From positions 1-21,626 of IMG/VR virus record IMGVR_UViG_3300025093_000145: 21,626 nucleotides of DNA; one strand, given 5' to 3'. Under the pieces are notes generated by a model. The model searched no databases and was not told the origin of the DNA. It saw only the letters and a list, made by a program, of their open reading frames with translations. Positions 21,544 through 21,626 of this stretch are shown piece after piece. The translations under genes were made by a program, and so were the position numbers. The DNA is from a virus. Positions within the stretch are counted from its first letter, which is position 1. Every line of letters begins with the position of its first letter.

Positions 21544-21568
21544 CTAATGTTCCATGTGGAACAATTAG
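21544..21568. promoter_or_regulatory. Strong dyad, one mismatch from a parS (ParB-binding) site
   Basis: The core TGTTCCATGTGGAACA at 21548-21563 has two perfect seven-base arms around a TG centre. CTAAT and ATTAG extend the symmetry on both sides with one bulged base. Against the Pseudomonas-type parS TGTTCCACGTGGAACA the match is 15 of 16 on the minus strand, differing only at the centre. It lies between a terminator and a start codon, so a transcription-factor operator is the other main reading. Confidence 0.6.
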
Positions 21569-21576
21569 TCAGGAAT

Positions 21577-21596
21577 AAAAGGGGGCCGAAGCCCCC
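21577..21596 (-). terminator. Rho-independent terminator with UUCG loop
   Basis: The minus strand reads GGGGGC-TTCG-GCCCCC followed by TTTTATT. The stem is six GC pairs and the C(UUCG)G loop is an exceptionally stable type. It starts six bases after the stop codons of the gene at the right edge, where a terminator for a highly expressed gene would be expected. Confidence 0.88.
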
Positions 21597-21602
21597 GTGC
21601 TA

Positions 21603-21626
21603 TTAGGAAGTTCCGGGCGAGCCGTA
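21603..21626 (-). CDS. 3' end of an upstream gene, possibly the major capsid protein
   Basis: Only the last seven codons, reading YGSPGTS, and the stop TAA are in the window, followed directly by a second stop TAG and the UUCG-loop terminator. A tandem stop with a terminator right after it supports this as a true gene end. In related marine phages the gene at this position, before the 'TTFSGPI' protein, is usually the major capsid protein. Seven residues cannot confirm this. Confidence 0.45.
   Translation of the reverse strand, partial: YGSPGTS

Noticed and set aside
21521-21580. Sigma-70 promoter between the first terminator and the structural gene
   Set aside because: Only weak pieces such as CTGACT and CATTAG are visible; neither the -10 nor the -35 is convincing, so I did not annotate a promoter.

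Overview
The window looks like the virion-structure and lysis half of a tailed bacteriophage genome. The many small conserved virion proteins, the P22 gp10-like protein and the very large membrane-active-looking proteins suggest a short-tailed (podovirus-like) phage of a marine or other aquatic bacterium, in the broad style of HMO-2011-like and uncultured marine podoviruses. That affiliation rests on my recognition of protein families, not on a database search. No host gene, tRNA, integrase, CRISPR array or insertion sequence is visible, and the terminase, portal and replication genes lie outside the window. All supported genes are on the minus strand, so transcription runs from position 21626 towards 1.

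In transcription order, the right end holds the last codons of an upstream gene, possibly the major capsid protein (21626-21603). It is followed at once by a UUCG-loop terminator (21596-21577) and a strong dyad that is one base away from a ParB-binding parS site (21568-21544). Next come a small structural protein (21520-21056), a second terminator with an almost identical stem (21048-21027), another small structural protein (21017-20610), and four short, very basic proteins (20610-19565). The head-tail connector and tail block follows (19564-16473). It contains an adaptor-like protein and a protein with seven 22-residue repeats. After it comes a 777-residue tail fibre ending in a self-cleaving S74 chaperone domain (16459-14126).

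The middle (14122-11529) is a run of small genes, several joined by 1-11 base stop/start overlaps. They encode a DUF7936-like protein, a 49-residue protein starting with GTG, a membrane-anchored coiled-coil protein, a secreted cysteine-containing protein with a calcium-loop-like motif, and a compact lysis cassette. The cassette is a membrane/coiled-coil protein, a 29-residue lipoprotein, a 3TM holin and an M15 peptidase endolysin. The lipoprotein gene is very small and overlaps both neighbours.

The left half (11516-1) encodes a gp10-like stabilisation protein, two small conserved proteins, and a 1086-residue protein with a perfect 9-bp minisatellite (Gly-Thr-Thr repeats) and an EF-hand-like loop. 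These are followed by a GNAT-like protein, a 706-residue Gln/Ala-rich repeat protein, a 737-residue protein with a Met/Pro/Gln tract, and the start of a large glycine-rich protein running off the left edge. By position and composition, the large left-end proteins are probably internal or ejected virion proteins, but no function can be proven from sequence. The only non-coding stretch of note is about 80 bases at 21521-21602, with a smaller 38-base one at 21018-21055.
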